From the NCBI GenBank assembly GCA_020633295.1, contig JACKDW010000022.1:86381-150380 (forward strand): a stretch of DNA of 64,000 nucleotides, given 5' to 3'. Numbering within the stretch: position 1 is the stretch's first letter; every line of letters starts with the position of its first letter. The notes under the pieces are model-generated. The model worked only from the letters and a program-made list of their open reading frames with translations. It did not search any database and was not told where the DNA came from. The DNA is from Myxococcales bacterium. Lineage in GTDB: Bacteria; Myxococcota_A; Polyangia; Nannocystales; Nannocystaceae. The position numbers and the translations under genes are program-made. This document shows positions 47,804 through 58,382 of the stretch, piece by piece.

Positions 47804-49918
47804 TCAGTGCGGCGGGGCGGCGCAGGGGCCGTCGCAGAAGCTCTCGAGCACGCCCTCGCGCAGGAACTTGTCGAGCGCGAGCTGGGACTCGGGCTCCGAG
47901 CGCGGCCAGCCGTGCGGGTCGGGGCCCTCGAGCGGCGGCGTGTTCGTCTTGGGCTCGTCGGGCAGGCCGTAGTCCCACTCGATCATCCCGGAGCCGGCGT
48001 AGCCCGAGGGCGCCTCCTCGAGGCCGTAGACCGGGCGGTTGACCGGCGCGATGTTGACGGCGCCGATCGAGCGCGCCATCACGTGCGCGCCGAAGGGCGA
48101 GACCTGGTGGTCGTTCATCGCGACCTGCAGGAACACCTCGTGGCCGGGCGTGTTCGGCAGCGCGCTGCCCTCGCGCATGTAGGCCGTGTAGCCGCCGGGC
48201 TCGCTGCGGTCCCACAGCGCCTGCATGAGCGAGAGCACCATCAGCAGGTCGATCGGGTCCGGGAAGGTCTGCTTGAGCGTGACGAAGTAGGGCGTGAAGT
48301 CCGTGCTGCGGTGCAGCAGCAGGCTGTAGGGCTGCCCGGGCACGCCGAGCAGCCCGCGCGTCACGTCGGTGTACACGGCCATCAGCGTGCCGCCGAAGAT
48401 CCCGCCCTGGCTGTTGCCGAAGTAGTAGGCGTTCTCGGTGTCGATCGCCGGCAGCGCCTTGTGCAGGTCGGGGCGCGCCGCGCCCTCGTAGAAGATGTTC
48501 TCGTCGCTCGCGAACGCGCCCTTGAGCATGCGCGTCGCCAGCATGAAGTTGAGGATGCCCTGCTGCCCGCGGTCGGCGACCGTGTCCCAGTTGTCGATCT
48601 GGCCGCCCACGAGCATGCCCGCGATGTTGCCGAGGTCGTCCTCGGACATCCCGATCCAGTCGACGCCGATCAGCACGTAGTGGAAGTCGTTGGCGAAGCG
48701 CCGGAACGTGCCGCTCTGGGTCTGGTCCTTGCTGCCCAGCAGGCCGTGGCCGTAGGCCAGCGAGGGGCTCAGGTGCCCCTCGTAGGCGGCGTAGGGGATC
48801 AGCACGAGGACCTCGTACTCGGCCGTGCCCTGCTGGATCGGCAGGCCGTCGGGGCCGAGCACGAAGCGCCCGCCGGCCTCGGGCTTGTCGAGGTACAGCG
48901 GCACCGTCATGTCGACGAGCACGCGCGCGGCGATCTCCTCGTGCGTGTCGTACTCGATGCTCTTGATCTGGTACGCGGGCCCGGCCTGCCCGACCTGCGC
49001 GAGCGCGTCGTCGCGGATGTGCACGAGGCGACCGGTGACGTTCTCGCGGCTCGCGACCGTGTAGTCCCACGCGAGCTGGAGGTCGTCGCGCGCGACGCCG
49101 GCGTCCTCGAGCCGCTGGAAGATGTCGGCGTACAGCGGGCGGCGCTGCTCGAGCTCCTCGCTCGTCGGCTCGAGATCGCGCAGCGCCTTGAACTCGGGCG
49201 TCGGCGCGAGCGGCTGTCCGTCCTGACCGCGGATGTCGCGGATCGCGACGATGTAGCGCGCGCTCTCGCGCAGCTGCACAGCCGGGCGGATCATCAGCGC
49301 GCGCTTGCTCGGGTCCGTGTGCGACGCGTCGAGCTCGGTGTAGTGGGGGACGCGCTCGCCGGTCTCGGCGTCGAGGAGGACCGTCGGCGAGCTGTCGAGC
49401 ATCGACTTCTCGATGCTCGTCGGCCCCGGGATCGCGTCGTGCAGCACCGCGCCGGGCATGTGCGTCATCGCGGGCAGCGAGCCGGAGAAGCCGTCGCTCT
49501 GGCTCCACACGTCCGGCTCGGGGTGCGCGCCCCCGGACGCCGTCGGGATCACGCCGGCCGGGAGCGCGACCTGGCGACCCGTGGGCGTGTCAGCCGCGAC
49601 GGTGAAGACGTTGTTGGGGAAGGGGAACGCGCAGTAGCTCGGGACCAGCGGGTCGCACTCGAGGTGCGGCCACTCGACCGCCGGCGCCGGCTCCTCGACG
49701 CCGCTGGTCGTCTCGTCCTCGTGGGTCGTGTCGTCGGTCGTCTCCGCGCCCGTCGTGGGGAGATCCCCGGTCACCTCGCTGCCGTTGGTGGAGTCGCTCG
49801 CGCTGTAGTCGTGGTGCGGCTCGTAGTTGCACCCCGCGGCGGCGAGGCCGAGCGCGGCCGTGAGCAGCAGCGACGTCGAGGACCAGAGGGCGTGGGGAGG
49901 GCGAGCGGTGGAGAGCAT
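47804..49918 (-). CDS. Lipase/esterase-like alpha/beta hydrolase lipoprotein
   Basis: A 704-residue exported protein. ATG 49918 starts MLSTARPPHALWSSTSLLLT, with lipobox GLAAAGC at Cys 30; the longer upstream frame is only a repeat. A Thr/Asp-rich linker (35-75) follows. Residues 85-300 (LECDPLVPSYCAFPFPNNVF) match the N-terminal part of bacterial lipases that precede the hydrolase fold. The nucleophile elbow is GNSQGG with Ser 503. The acidic and His residues were not assigned. The C-terminus has FCDGPC. It probably hydrolyses extracellular lipids or esters. Confidence 0.7.
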   Translation of the reverse strand: MLSTARPPHALWSSTSLLLTAALGLAAAGCNYEPHHDYSASDSTNGSEVTGDLPTTGAETTDDTTHEDETTSGVEEPAPAVEWPHLECDPLVPSYCAFPFPNNVFTVAADTPTGRQVALPAGVIPTASGGAHPEPDVWSQSDGFSGSLPAMTHMPGAVLHDAIPGPTSIEKSMLDSSPTVLLDAETGERVPHYTELDASHTDPSKRALMIRPAVQLRESARYIVAIRDIRGQDGQPLAPTPEFKALRDLEPTSEELEQRRPLYADIFQRLEDAGVARDDLQLAWDYTVASRENVTGRLVHIRDDALAQVGQAGPAYQIKSIEYDTHEEIAARVLVDMTVPLYLDKPEAGGRFVLGPDGLPIQQGTAEYEVLVLIPYAAYEGHLSPSLAYGHGLLGSKDQTQSGTFRRFANDFHYVLIGVDWIGMSEDDLGNIAGMLVGGQIDNWDTVADRGQQGILNFMLATRMLKGAFASDENIFYEGAARPDLHKALPAIDTENAYYFGNSQGGIFGGTLMAVYTDVTRGLLGVPGQPYSLLLHRSTDFTPYFVTLKQTFPDPIDLLMVLSLMQALWDRSEPGGYTAYMREGSALPNTPGHEVFLQVAMNDHQVSPFGAHVMARSIGAVNIAPVNRPVYGLEEAPSGYAGSGMIEWDYGLPDEPKTNTPPLEGPDPHGWPRSEPESQLALDKFLREGVLESFCDGPCAAPPH

Positions 49919-50295
49919 GGGCGGTTCGGAGGGCGTGCGGTGAGGAGCGACGAGCGAGACCGACGAGGTCGAGGACGAGATCGAGGTCGAGATCGAGGAC
50001 GAGATCGAGGACGAGATCGAGGACGAGATCGAGGTCGGAGTCGACAGGAGCGCGGTCGGGATCGAAGGCGAGCAGGGAGACGCGCGGAGCGTGCCGCCGC
50101 CGCCGACGCGGCGACGAGCGTCGCGAGCATACAGGTCGACCGCGATCCCCACGCGCGTCGACATCGCGACCGGCGTTGCGCCGGCTCACGTCGCGCGCGG
50201 CTTGTCAGCGCGCGGGCGAACACGGCCCGCGGCATGGTGCTTTTGTCACGTCACGCGTCCATTGCCTCGCGGCCAGGTGGTCTTACCAGTGTGGT
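49919..50295. repeat. Tandem 12-mer array upstream of the lipase-like lipoprotein
   Basis: Bases 49965-50043 contain six to seven copies of GACGAGATCGAG with variants (GGTCGAGATCGAG). The array is not in a gene of any strand that I would accept, although a long frame on the minus strand runs through it. Bases 50044-50295 hold no clear feature other than the start of the thioredoxin frame. Confidence 0.6.
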
Positions 50296-50757
50296 GTGCA
50301 ACACAGCGGTGACAAAGCAGATCATCGGTACTTTCGCTGCTCCGCGTGCGCGGCGATTAACCGGATACCGGCCGCGCGGATCGCCGACGGACCCAAGTGT
50401 GGACGCTGCGGCGCCGCGATCGACGTCGTGGCGAAGCCCGCAGACCTCTCCGACGCCGACGCGCGCGCGCTGATCGGTCGCGCGCCCGTGCCGGTCCTCA
50501 TCGACTTCTGGGCGCCGTGGTGCGGCCCGTGCAGGATGGTCGCGCCGCAGCTCGAGCAGCTCGCCGCGCGTCACGCGGGTCGCCTGATCGTCGTGAAGCT
50601 CAACACCGAGCAGCACCAACAGCTCGCCGCCGAGCTCGACGTCCGCGCGATCCCGACGCTCGCGCTCTACCACAAGGGCGCGCTCGTGCAGCGCCAGGCC
50701 GGCGCGCTCATGGGCGCCGCGCTCGATCGCTTCGTCGCGCCCTACGTCGGCCGGTAG
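50296..50757 (+). CDS. trxC: Zinc-ribbon thioredoxin (TrxC-like)
   Basis: A 153-residue protein; GTG 50296 is the best in-frame start, though longer frames exist. Residues 15-40 hold two CxxC pairs (CSAC and CGRC in YFRCSACAAINRIPAARI, GPKCGRCGAAID), forming the TrxC zinc ribbon. The thioredoxin fold follows with active site FWAPWCGPCRMVAPQLEQL, VVKLNTEQHQQLAAELDVRA and cis-proline IPTLALYHKG. TrxC reduces disulfides and is often stress-inducible. No partner reductase is in the window. Confidence 0.85.
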   Translation: MQHSGDKADHRYFRCSACAAINRIPAARIADGPKCGRCGAAIDVVAKPADLSDADARALIGRAPVPVLIDFWAPWCGPCRMVAPQLEQLAARHAGRLIVVKLNTEQHQQLAAELDVRAIPTLALYHKGALVQRQAGALMGAALDRFVAPYVGR

Positions 50758-51475
50758 TCGATCGCGAAGCCCAGTAGCGAAGCCCAGTAGCGAAGCCCAG
50801 TAGCCGAGCAGCGAAGCCGAGCAGCGAAGCCGAGCAGCGACCCACGCGAACCGCCCGCCGCGAAGCTTCGCGCCCCTCCGCCTTCGCTCGACGAGGCCGC
50901 GCGACGGCGGCGCGGCGCGCCCGGACGATCGATGCCGTTCGCGGGGCGCCCGCGCTCCGGCGCCCGCGCGCCAGAGCGAATCTGCGCCGCGTGGGGGGCC
51001 TCTCCCCCCATCAAGGCGAGCTCGTCACGCGCGGCTCGAGCGGCGGCCGCGGTCGCCGTTGGGCGTCGTCGTGAAGCGCCGTGATCCCAGGGCGTTCGCG
51101 GGCAATGACTTTGTTCTCGCCGCTCGCATCTCGCGCGGTCACGGGCGAGCGTGGGTCTGCAGGCGTCTTCCTGATTGAAAGCTGGCTGCCGCTCCAGGTT
51201 GCGGGTAGTGTAGGTTCCGTAACCCAACACACGGGCGCCCGTCGTGGCACCCGGCGCGTCCGAAGTCCTTCTCGCGACCCCGCGGTCGCTCCAGGAAGAC
51301 GAAAAATTTCTTCTAGGTTCCCGCCGACCCAAGCGGTCTCCACCGGACCCCTGCTCAGCGCTCCCATCCTCTCATTGGCCTCACGTACGCCCCGTTTCCA
51401 CCTCGACTCGTTGTTCTCACCCCCGGTCTCCGACCGACACTTCGACCAGACTCGATCGCCTCAGGATTCGGCTCG
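50758..51475. repeat. Intergenic region with 13-mer tandem repeats
   Basis: Bases 50763-50840 hold about three copies of CGAAGCCCAGTAG followed by copies of CGAGCAGCGAAGC. The rest (50850-51475) is GC-rich with no supported gene. Short open frames on both strands have no recognisable motif. Confidence 0.6.
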
Positions 51476-52435
51476 ATGAGCAGCAAGGGCAGCGGAAGCG
51501 GCAAGGGCAGCGGGAGCGGCAGCGGCCCGTATCAGTACGACGGGTACCAGGGCGTCGATCTGCCGACGGGCACCGTCGTCAAGTCGATGACGCAGTACGA
51601 GATCGTGCAGCCGCTGGGCGAGGGCGGGATGAGCAAGGTCTACAAGGCCTTCGACCGCCTGATGAACCGCTACGTCGCGCTCAAGGTCATGAAGAACGAC
51701 GTCCCGGAGTGGGCCCACCGGCACTTCCGGCGCGAGGCGAGGATGTGCGCGAGCTTCATGCACAACAACCTCGTGCGCGTGATGCAGGTCGGCACGACCG
51801 AGGAGTACGGGCTCTACTGGTTCGCGATGGAGTACCTGCGCGGCAAGGACGTCGGCTGGTTCCTCGACAACGGCACCTCGATGCCGATCCCGGTCGTCTG
51901 CGAGATCTTCTCCCAGGTGCTCGACGCGCTGCGCTACGTGCACTTGCGGCGCATCGTCCACTGCGACATCAAGCCCTCCAACATCTTCGTCACGCGCGAC
52001 TCCCACGACCCGGGCCTGCGCGTGGTCAAGGTGCTCGACTTCGGCGTCGCGCGCGACCTCAGCGACCTGACCCCGCAGACACGTCGCCACGTGATGGGCG
52101 ACCCGCGCTACATCGCGCCCGAGCAGACCATCCCCGGCGGCTACATCGACCACCGCGCGGACCTCTACGCGCTCGGCATGACCTTCTTCGAGCTCGTCAC
52201 CGGCGGGCGACACCCCTACGAAGACCTGTTCGAGTCGCACCCCCGCGAGCTGCTCAAGGCGCACCGCGAGCGCGAGCCGCTGCCGCTGAGCCAGTACCTG
52301 CGCCCCGACACGCCGGTCTCCTCGGCGCGGGCGATGGACGCGTTCTTCGCCAAGGCCACGTCCAAGCAGGTGCACCACCGGTTCTCGGACGCGGCCTCGA
52401 TGAAGGCCGCGCTCACCGAGCTCTCCTCGCTGTGA
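51476..52435 (+). CDS. Ser/Thr protein kinase with HCD catalytic loop
   Basis: A 319-residue cytoplasmic kinase. A Ser/Gly-rich leader (SKGSGSGKGSGSGSG) precedes the domain: Gly loop LGEGGMSKVYKAF (48-59), Lys 70 in VALKVM, Glu 87, catalytic loop VHCDIKPSN (161-169), DFG (188-190) and GDPRYIAPEQ. The loop reads His-Cys-Asp where most kinases have His-Arg-Asp, so Arg is replaced by Cys; catalytic Asp is intact. There is no transmembrane helix or sensor domain, unlike the kinase at 24361. The partner is unknown; a TPR protein follows on the other strand. Confidence 0.9.
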   Translation: MSSKGSGSGKGSGSGSGPYQYDGYQGVDLPTGTVVKSMTQYEIVQPLGEGGMSKVYKAFDRLMNRYVALKVMKNDVPEWAHRHFRREARMCASFMHNNLVRVMQVGTTEEYGLYWFAMEYLRGKDVGWFLDNGTSMPIPVVCEIFSQVLDALRYVHLRRIVHCDIKPSNIFVTRDSHDPGLRVVKVLDFGVARDLSDLTPQTRRHVMGDPRYIAPEQTIPGGYIDHRADLYALGMTFFELVTGGRHPYEDLFESHPRELLKAHREREPLPLSQYLRPDTPVSSARAMDAFFAKATSKQVHHRFSDAASMKAALTELSSL

Positions 52436-52552
52436 GCCGGGCTGCGGCGCGACGCTTCGTCTGCGGCTTCGTCCGCGGCGCTTCGTCCGCGGCGCTTCGC
52501 CTGCGGCGCGAGTCGTCGTCCGCGTCGTGACGCCTGGTCCGCGGCGCGACGC

Positions 52553-53917
52553 TTAGTCCGCGGCGCGCGGGTTGATCGCCAGCGCGCGCGCGCGCTGCTG
52601 CGCGGCCCGGGCCGCGTCGCCCAGCGCCGCGTAGACCTCCGACGCGGTCATGTGGACATCGGCGCTGACGTAGGGGCTCGCCAGCGCCTCCTCGATGATC
52701 CGGCGAGCGTCGGCCGCACGACCAGCGCCGAGGTACGCCTGGGCGAGCGCGTCCTTGGCGGGCGCCCCGGGTCGCAGCGCGTGGTTGGCCTCGGCGAGCT
52801 CGACGGTGCGCTGCGGGTCCTCTCCGAACTCGAGGAAGTGGTCGAGCGCGTGGCCGTAGGCGGCCTCGGGGTAGCGCGCGAGCTGCTTCTCGTAGATCGC
52901 GCGGGCGCGGTCGATCATCGCGCGCGCGCCCAGCTCGTCGCCGCGCTCGCGCAGGATCCCGGCGACCGCGTCCATGAACTCCGCGTTGTTCGTGCGCGCG
53001 ATGATGTCGTGGTACAGCGCGAGCGCGTCGTCGGTCTGCCCGAGCAGCGTGAGGATCTCGGCGATGTGCTCCTCGACCAGCCAGTAGCCCGGCAGCGCGC
53101 GCTCAGCCAGGCGGTAGTGACCCAGCGCGTCCTCGTAGCGGCCGCGCTCGAGGTCCATGAGCCCGCGCTGCAGGTGCAGCCAGGCGGCCGTGGTCCCGAC
53201 GTCCTCGCGCTGGCTCGCGGTCGCCTCGTCGTAGAGCTGCTCGGCCTGGTCGAACGACCCGGTCTTCCACAGGTACACCGCCATCCGCGAGCGCGAGCTG
53301 ATGTCGCGGTCGAGCGCGAGCGCCTCGGCGAAGCCCTCGCGCGCCGCCGCGTAGCGCCCGCGCTGGAACGCGACGTCCGCGGCGAGGCCGACGCGCCGCG
53401 CCTTGTACTCGTTGTCCTGCAGGATCCGCCGCTCCATCTGCGCGAGGTCCTCGTCGACGCGCGGCAGGCGGTGCAGGCTGAAGTTGAGCTGCGCGCGGAG
53501 CTCGATCGGCCCGCCGTGCTCCGGCGCCCGCAGGAACGCGCGCTCGAGCGCCGCCTCGGCGTTGGCGTAGTCGTCGTAGCTGCCCGAGAGCCGCGCGCGC
53601 CGCATGTACAGGCTCGCCGCGCTCGCGAGCTGCTGCCAGCCGCGTCCGCTCTCGCTCGCGTGCTGGAGCGCCGAGAGGATCGCCACGTCGAGCTCCTGCA
53701 GCGCGTCGGTGAGCTCGCCGTCCTGGGGGAACTGCACCGGGGGATCGGGCGCCGGCACGAACGGCAGCTTGGGATCGTGCTCGGGCAGCGCCGGCGGCGA
53801 GACCCGCAGCGCGCCGCCGGCCGCGAGCGCGGGCAGACCGTTGAGACAGGTGAGAGTGAGCGTGAGGCCGACGCGCGCCAGCGTCAGCCGACCGCGCGCG
53901 CGCGTGGGCGGGGACAT
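52553..53917 (-). CDS. Exported TPR-repeat protein
   Basis: A 454-residue protein. A signal peptide (RLTLARVGLTLTLTCLNGLP, Ala-rich c-region) is followed by a linker with PALPEHDPKLPFVPAPDPP. From residue about 85 onward it is alpha-helical with TPR-like repeats: GRYAAAREGFAEALALDRDI, GSFDQAEQLYDEATASQRED, GRYEDALGHYRLAERALPGY and GQTDDALALYHDIIARTNNA. The end is RAAQQRARALAINPRAAD. TPR proteins scaffold complexes; the ligand is unknown. It is convergent with the kinase at 51476. Confidence 0.85.
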   Translation of the reverse strand: MSPPTRARGRLTLARVGLTLTLTCLNGLPALAAGGALRVSPPALPEHDPKLPFVPAPDPPVQFPQDGELTDALQELDVAILSALQHASESGRGWQQLASAASLYMRRARLSGSYDDYANAEAALERAFLRAPEHGGPIELRAQLNFSLHRLPRVDEDLAQMERRILQDNEYKARRVGLAADVAFQRGRYAAAREGFAEALALDRDISSRSRMAVYLWKTGSFDQAEQLYDEATASQREDVGTTAAWLHLQRGLMDLERGRYEDALGHYRLAERALPGYWLVEEHIAEILTLLGQTDDALALYHDIIARTNNAEFMDAVAGILRERGDELGARAMIDRARAIYEKQLARYPEAAYGHALDHFLEFGEDPQRTVELAEANHALRPGAPAKDALAQAYLGAGRAADARRIIEEALASPYVSADVHMTASEVYAALGDAARAAQQRARALAINPRAAD

Positions 53918-54028
53918 GACTGTTCAAACCTGCCTGTCGGAGTGCTCGTGAGCGTACAACGTCCGCAGCGCGCGCGCGAGGCTCCCGCAGGAGCCTCGCG
54001 CGTCGAGCTCGGCGCGCGGGCGCGCGCG

Positions 54029-54784
<756 letters not shown>

Positions 54785-54800
54785 GTCTCGTGCTCCTTTC

Positions 54801-55430
54801 CTAGCGGTAGGTCGCCGCCCACATCTGGATGTTGTCGCTGCCGCCCGCGGCCGCGTCCTGGCTCAGCTCGACGACGATCGCCATCACGTTGAAGCCGGCG
54901 AACGCGTCGGCGCCCGTGAACGAGATCGTGCCGGACATCAGCGTGTCCGAGTAGCCGTTGAGGTCGAAGAAGAACGGGTCGTCCGCGAGCCCCGCCCAGG
55001 CCTGCTCGTCACCAGGTCCGATCGTCGTCGCGGTGTTCACCGGCGCGACCACGGGGCCGCCGATGCCGGCGAGCCCGCTGAACTGGACGTACCACTGGCC
55101 TCCCTCGTTCTGCGCGAACTGGATCCACGCGGTCTCGTCGGGCATGTTGTCGCCGTTGTTGTCGACGTGGATGCCGTAGACAACTTCGTCGTCGTAGATC
55201 GGCTCGCCGATCTGCTTCTCGATGAACGCGGCGTAGGTGATGATGGCGACGATCGAGCCGTCGTCCTTGTGCCAGGCGTAGAAGTCGAGGATGTCAGCCG
55301 TCGGGTCTCCGGCGGTCAGCGGCGCCTCGTTGTGGTCGGCCGCCGTGACCTCCGGCGAGCTCAGCGCGAGCCCGAGACCGACGAACAGCCCCGCGGCCGT
55401 CAGCCCCGCGATTAGTGAGCGTGATTTCAT
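54801..55430 (-). CDS. DUF4331 N-terminal half (exported)
   Basis: A 209-residue exported protein. Leader SLIAGLTAAGLFVGLGLALS with cleavage after SSPEVTA. The mature sequence ADHNEAPLTAGDPTADILDF is the characteristic DUF4331 opening (normally SHREAP...DPTAD). YGIHVDNNGDNMPDETAWIQ, DDPFFFDLNGYSDTLMSG and FAGFNVMAIVVELSQDA complete the N-terminal half. It ends at QMWAATYR, where a typical full-length protein continues into DRMGRPA. The downstream gene supplies that part, so the two likely act as a complex. The function of DUF4331 is unknown. Confidence 0.85.
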   Translation of the reverse strand: MKSRSLIAGLTAAGLFVGLGLALSSPEVTAADHNEAPLTAGDPTADILDFYAWHKDDGSIVAIITYAAFIEKQIGEPIYDDEVVYGIHVDNNGDNMPDETAWIQFAQNEGGQWYVQFSGLAGIGGPVVAPVNTATTIGPGDEQAWAGLADDPFFFDLNGYSDTLMSGTISFTGADAFAGFNVMAIVVELSQDAAAGGSDNIQMWAATYR

Positions 55431-55809
55431 TGTCAGGTTCCCTCTGTTTCAGAACAGCTCAGCGCGCCGTGAGCGCAACGCGTTCACCAGCGCCAGCCAA
55501 CAGTACGTCGCGATCGTGCCGCTGGATCGACAGGAAGACAAGCGCGCGACGCCGACCAGCAGGGGGCGCGCGCCCCCCGGCGCGATAACATGGATCTTGG
55601 GACACCTTTCTCCAGACGCGCGATAATTGCCCGATCCAAATCGACGGGGTACGCGTACCGGTAGCCGCGCGCGTACGTCTCATCCGCGGACATGATTTAA
55701 TGATCATGGTGAAGACGTGCTCCAGGCTACAGCGGGCGAAGCTGCCCGTTGCCGCTGCGCGCGATCGGGGCGAAGATCCCGGCTCTGGACTCACTTCGAG
55801 GAATGACAC
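55431..55809. other. Upstream region of two lipoprotein genes with a possible transposase-like remnant
   Basis: The minus-strand frame 55484-55693 reads like the beginning of an IS630-type helix-turn-helix (YAYPVDLDRAIIARLEKGVP), but does not continue. AT-rich ACATGATTTAATGATCATG (55690-55708) may be a control element for the gene at 55810. Nothing else was recognised. Confidence 0.4.
55484..55693 (-). pseudogene. Possible IS630-like transposase N-terminal remnant
   Basis: A 69-codon frame starting MSADETYARGYRYAYPVDLD. YPVDL followed by a basic helix resembles the first helix-turn-helix of IS630-family transposases, but the match is short and no other transposase domain or terminal repeat is seen. 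It is offered only as a candidate. Confidence 0.25.
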
Positions 55810-56619
<810 letters not shown>

Positions 56620-56855
56620 CGCGCGCCGCCCTCGCGGACAGGCACCGTGATGACGCGGGCCGGCGCCGAGCGGCGTCGGCCCGTTGTCGTGGTGCGACCC
56701 GCCGGCTCCAGGCGCGTCGTCGTCTCGAGTGCGGTCGCGCGGTCGCGCGGCGCGCTCCCGCGGCCGGCCGCGGGGCTCGATTTTTTTCGGCCCAGCGGTG
56801 ACACTCGCGGTGGCGCGCGGTGTTCGAGTACACGGAAGGCGCGCAGGGACTCCGC

Positions 56856-57379
56856 GTGGCCATCGACGTCGAAGAAACCTATCGCCGCTTTGGCCCGATG
56901 GTCCTGCGTCGCTGCCGGCAGCTGCTGAAAGAAGAGCAGCTCGCGCTCGATACCATGCATGACGTTTTCGTACAGCTCCTCGTTCACCAGCGACGCCTGG
57001 ATGATCGCGCGATGTCGAGCTTGCTCTACCGGATCGCCACGAACCTCTCGCTCAACAAGATCCGGAGCAAGTCGCGGCGCCCCGAGACGCCGAGCAGCGA
57101 GCTGCTGACGCGGATCGCGGAGGCGACGAGCGAGGAGGACGCCGCGCACGCGCGCTCGCTGCTCGATCGCGTGTTCGGGCGCGAGCCGGTGTCGACGCGC
57201 ACGATCGCGGTGCTGCACCTGCACGACGGCTTGACCCTGCAGGAGGTCGCCGACGCGGTGGGGCTCTCGGTCTCGGGCGTGCGCAAGCGCCTGCGCAAGC
57301 TCAAGGCGATCGCGGCGTCCCTCGAGCACGAGGACGCGCGCGCGGCCGAGTCCGGCGCCGCGCTGGAAGGAGCGAAGGG

Positions 57380-57383
<4 letters not shown>
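56856..57383 (+). CDS. ECF-type RNA polymerase sigma factor
   Basis: A 175-residue sigma factor. GTG 56856 (AIDVEETYRRFGPMVLRRCR) is preferred over GTG 56820 because AGGGA lies 7 bases upstream. Region 2: RFGPMVLRRCRQLLKEEQLA, DTMHDVFVQLLVHQRRLDD and LLYRIATNLSLNKIRSKSRR. Region 4: TRTIAVLHLHDGLTLQEVAD and AVGLSVSGVRKRLRKLKAIA. Its stop overlaps the ATG of the anti-sigma-like gene by four bases (ATGA), so the pair is translationally coupled. Confidence 0.9.
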
Positions 57384-58297
<914 letters not shown>

Positions 58298-58382
58298 TCA
58301 CTCGAATCACTCGAATCACTCGACGACTCGATCTTCCTCCCCTTGACCTCGAGATTCGCGCTCGCCACGAGACCAGAACGCA

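Noticed and set aside
49965..50043. CRISPR-like array of 12-mers
   Set aside because: No spacers, units are contiguous, and no cas genes are present; it is a simple tandem repeat.
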